DNA from: Engraulis encrasicolus
Lineage: Eukaryota; Chordata; Actinopteri; Clupeiformes; Engraulidae
Reading direction: 5' to 3'
NCBI RefSeq assembly: GCF_034702125.1
Contig: NC_085873.1
Location: 41,998,724 to 42,062,723 of the forward strand
DNA length: 64,000 nucleotides
The translations under genes were made by a program, and so were the position numbers. This document shows, piece after piece, positions 61,206-64,000 of this stretch; position 1 is the first letter of the stretch; each line of letters opens with the position of its first letter. Below the pieces are notes generated by a model. That model was given only the letters and a program-made list of their open reading frames with translations. It was not told where the DNA came from and made no database searches.

Positions 61206-61745
61206 GGGTGGTGGGGGAACGGACAAGGGGTGGAGCTGGGTGGGATGGGGTAGGGAAGGGATGGTATTTGGGCTGTAACGATATTGTATTGAACCGAGAA
61301 ATCGTGACAGAGAGTCACAATACTGTATCGTGATGCATGGAGGCACTATCGTGATACACCTTTTTTGTTTTGTTACCCATCTGTCCAGAAAGCAACCACA
61401 TGATATGAAGTCATGATAGTGCTTCCAAGCTTCAAATCATCATCATTATTATATTTAAACTTAAAACACATATTACTAGCCTCTTGTAACCTATTTTACC
61501 TATAAACTATCAAAGTTTTTATCAGTAATTTCATTTTATAATGTTAGCAAATGTGAAATCGTGGGGTGTATCGAACCGCAGGGCATAAATCGTGATACGA
61601 ACCGAATCGTGAGTTGAGTGTATCGTTACAGCCCGAGATGGTATGGTGGACTGTCCAGGGCCAGCTGGCTGTGTCAATTGCCTGTGCCAAGTAATTATCA
61701 ATCTCTTTCTGACAGGCAGCGAATGTGAGTGTCACCAACTCATGT
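61206..61745. repeat. Local duplication with MITE, copy A
   Basis: GGTGGGTGGTGGGGG to GTGAGTGTCACCAACT, interrupted by the hAT MITE at 61268-61636. Confidence 0.85.
61268..61636. mobile_element. hAT-type MITE with empty-site paralog
   Basis: Perfect 8-bp flanks GATGGTAT (61260-61267, 61637-61644). TIRs T(T/C)GGGCTGTAACGATA. The sister duplicate near 62015 has the target without the insertion. Confidence 0.92.
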
Positions 61746-61750
61746 CTGCA

Positions 61751-61951
61751 CACTGCAAAAAATGAAATCTTAGCAAGCTTTTTTTTTTTAATCAAGTAAA
61801 AACATTTAATCAACCTTATTTAGAAGTAAAAATCGCCTTATAGCTGGTACTATTTAACTGGAATTTGTAACTAGAAATTAGACAATTTCTACTTGTTTTC
61901 AAATACTTGATCATGGGGCAAGATATTTTTACTTGGTGATATTTTTTCAGT
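61751..61951. mobile_element. AT-rich MITE
   Basis: CACTGCAAAAAATGAAATCT at the left and inverted ACTGAAAAAATATCACCAAG at the right. It lies between two copies of a duplicated segment. No clear duplication. Confidence 0.5.
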
Positions 61952-61955
61952 TGTT

Positions 61956-62124
61956 GGGTGGTGGGGGGGTGATGGGACGGACAGGGGTGGTAGGGCTGGG
62001 TTGAGTGGGGTGGGGTAGGGATGGTATGGTGGACTGTCCAGGGCCAGCTGGCTGTGTCAATTGCCTGTGCCAAGTAATTATCAATCTCTTTCTGACAGGC
62101 AGTGAATGTGAGTGTCACCAACTG
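61956..62124. repeat. Local duplication without MITE, copy B
   Basis: Same segment without the MITE, reading straight through GGGATGGTATGGTGGACTG. Confidence 0.85.
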
Positions 62125-62216
62125 ACAGCCACAAGAAGGAGTCTCAAGCCCCCCTGTGAGATTGTCTGTCTGCTGAAGAGAAGAGGCATGGTAGAGGGGG
62201 GAGAGGTGGGAAAAGG

Positions 62217-62430
62217 TAGCCAGGCCGTGCCCTCCTAGTGACGTACTGTAACACCTTCAGGTCAAGTGCACCGAAGTACTTTCTGAGCTCCCGAAAAATC
62301 GGGAACTCCTCTCACTTTGTCGGGAAGCGAACAACCATTAGCAAACCAAGGGAGGCCGTTTGAGAAATGTTAATTGTTATGCTCTTGGTCAGACCAAGTC
62401 TCGAAGAGATATGAAAGTCGATGATAATCA
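62217..62430 (+). mobile_element. MITE of 9-bp-TSD family, right end truncated
   Basis: Starts TAGCCAGGCCGTGCCCTCC and runs through TTGGTCAGACCAAGTCTCG to GATGATAATCA. The terminal AGGCTA is missing, so no duplication can be defined. Confidence 0.65.
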
Positions 62431-62557
62431 ACAGAGGTTCCAGGGCTGGGGGTTTGGAAGCCTGCATTACAATAGGGTAAGACTGTCACTTATTCAACAG
62501 TCACTTAAAAATATGGATTAACTCTTTATTAACATATTTCCAAAGAGCTCTCGGTGG

Positions 62558-62612
62558 GCCCACAGCAACCTGTAGCCTCTGGGCCCCCGGCCATCATAAT
62601 ACATCCCTGGGA
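62558..62612. mobile_element. Fragment of 47393-47681 MITE family
   Basis: AGCAACCTGTAGCCTCTGG followed by CCCCCGGCCATCATAAT matches the right part of the 47393 element. Confidence 0.5.
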
Positions 62613-62689
62613 GGGCCCTCACAGTATGCAGGGCCACATCTACAATTCCCTTTTTTGATTTATAAAATATTTTATAAAATATTTTTTAG

Positions 62690-62855
62690 GAGCTTTTTAT
62701 GCCCTTATTGACAGGATAGTATGAGATGCTGACAGGAAGTGAGTGGGAGAGAGAGATGGGGGAGGTTTGGGAAATGACCCAGTCCGGAATCGAACCAGGG
62801 TCCCCATGGGGCGGGCATGAGAGCCCAAATGTGGGGCGCTTAGCACTCTGCGCCT
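62690..62855 (-). mobile_element. tRNA-derived SINE, family 2
   Basis: Minus-strand head GGCGCAGAGTGCTAAGCGCC, B box GGTTCGATTCCGG, and a body shared with 51490-51677. Confidence 0.8.
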
Positions 62856-63279
62856 TTTGCATAGTTCTCTTTTTTTTGGCAAGGTGTTTTTGAGTCTGTC
62901 TGTTGTTCCCTTCTGGACCCTTTGGTGGGGCTCAGGATGAATATGCATGGAGTATTTTGTTGTTGTTGTCGCTGTTGTTTATTGCCCACCTGTCAGGTGT
63001 CTGTTGCCAACTAGCTTGGCAGACTGTGTCTAAGGTGAGGGAAGGGCAGAGGGAGAGAGAGAGAGAGGGAAGATGGTGGAGGGGCAAAGGATGGGCTGGG
63101 TCCTCAAACACAGCTGGGCATTTTTGGCATAGACCAGCCACACACACACCACACCCCATGCTACAATTATGATGGGCTCAGTCCACTGTATATTAAGGAT
63201 GTACCAATGGGCCTTCCTAAGGGAAAAAAAATTGAAACAAACAAACAAAAACCCCAAAAAAACAAAAGCTTTGGCCCTC

Positions 63280-63343
63280 TGAGGACTGTCAGCCCACCGG
63301 GGGAATGCCCCGTATGCCGGATGGCCAGTCCCGCCCTGCTGGA
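63280..63343. mobile_element. Fragment of 53386-53546 MITE family
   Basis: AGCCCACCGGG, CCCCGTATGCCGGATGGCC and GCCCTGCTGG resemble the right third of 53386-53546. Confidence 0.45.
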
Positions 63344-63496
63344 GGGGCAAGGGGAGGCTAAATGGGGACTTCACTTAATGGCGATTAAACGCCACTGTGG
63401 CAGAGAAAACCTGTTCCTCTAACAAGCCGCTTACTGAAATTAAAAAGAACCAGGCAGGGAAGAAAGGGAAAAGGAGGGTTGCCTCAAGTGCATTTC

Positions 63497-63560
63497 TTTC
63501 TTTTCTTTCTTTCTTTCTTTCTTTCATTCTTTCTCTCTCTTTCTTTCTTTCTTTCTTTCC
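63497..63560. repeat. (CTTT)n microsatellite
   Basis: CTTT units with a CTCTCT interruption. Confidence 0.9.
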
Positions 63561-63822
63561 CCCATCTTTCTGTTTCCTCTTATTATTATTAGAGGGTAAC
63601 TGACCCTTGTTTCATGGGAAGGAGTCTGGACGAGGCGGCTGCCAGACAGTTAGCAGCAGAGTTCCTCTCCTGGGACCAATGTGCCTCTGGAATTAGAGTC
63701 TATTAAATTAGCACATATAGGGTCACAGTAGACAGAGGCCATGTGAGGAGAACAGAGGGAAGAGGAAAGGAGAGAAAATGAGAAGCGAGGAAAAGAAGGC
63801 AGAGTAAAAGAGCAGAGAAGTG

Positions 63823-63921
63823 GGAGGAGAGGAGAGGAGAGGAGAGGAGAGGAGAGGAGAGGAGAGGAGAGGAGAGGAGAGGAAAGGGGAGGAGAGGAGA
63901 GGAGAGGAGAGGAGAGGAGAA
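63823..63921. repeat. (GGAGA)n pentanucleotide repeat
   Basis: About 19 GGAGA units with one GGAAAGG interruption. Confidence 0.92.
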
Positions 63922-64000
63922 GAGCGGAGGAAAGAGAGGGATAGCAGACAAAAGGAGAGAAAGTAGAGGAAGAGAGGGACAGCATATGCTTCGGGAATTT

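Overview
This 64 kb window looks like intergenic or deeply intronic DNA from a teleost fish. The evidence is the repeat repertoire: a vertebrate-type BEL/Pao LTR retrotransposon, tRNA-derived SINEs, L2-type LINE tails, an Angel-like palindromic MITE, many short hAT-type MITEs with 8-bp target-site duplications (TSDs), and very dense CA/TG and CT/GA microsatellites. A single N lies in a TG array, so this is draft assembly. I found no convincing multi-exon host gene. The only long coding frames belong to the BEL element. One weak candidate terminal exon sits near 36.4 kb.

Layout: 0-14 kb holds microsatellites (ten dinucleotide arrays between 3.6 and 7.5 kb), short DNA transposons (several nested), and an odd 1.4 kb AT-rich stretch (11.39-12.78 kb) in which a 15-bp motif like CTGACGGTGGTGACA recurs about ten times. 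At 14.2-21.8 kb, on the minus strand, is a nearly complete 7.6 kb BEL/Pao element. It has 396-bp LTRs differing by three transitions, TSD ATAGC, gag-protease, RT-RNase H and integrase. The reading frame is broken three times, each time by what looks like one extra base in or beside a short homopolymer.

At 28.3-34.8 kb, also on the minus strand, is a second LTR element of 6.5 kb. Its LTRs have no substitutions (one A-run indel), and it has TSD ACCAC, a tRNA-Tyr-type primer binding site and a clear polypurine tract, but no gag or pol. It fits a large non-autonomous LTR element (LARD-like) of very recent origin, and it carries its own hAT MITE and an L2 tail. It landed inside a Harbinger-type MITE. 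I consider it the most interesting object here.

From 35 to 64 kb there are more MITEs (hAT, TTAA-type, Harbinger-like, and a family with 9-bp TSDs), two SINE families, a 33-bp minisatellite (43.7-44.55 kb) flanked by a duplicated unique segment, further local duplications, and long simple repeats. Two local duplications preserve the empty target site of a MITE that sits in the sister copy. Superfamily names for MITEs rest on TSD length and terminal inverted repeats (TIRs) read directly, without database confirmation.
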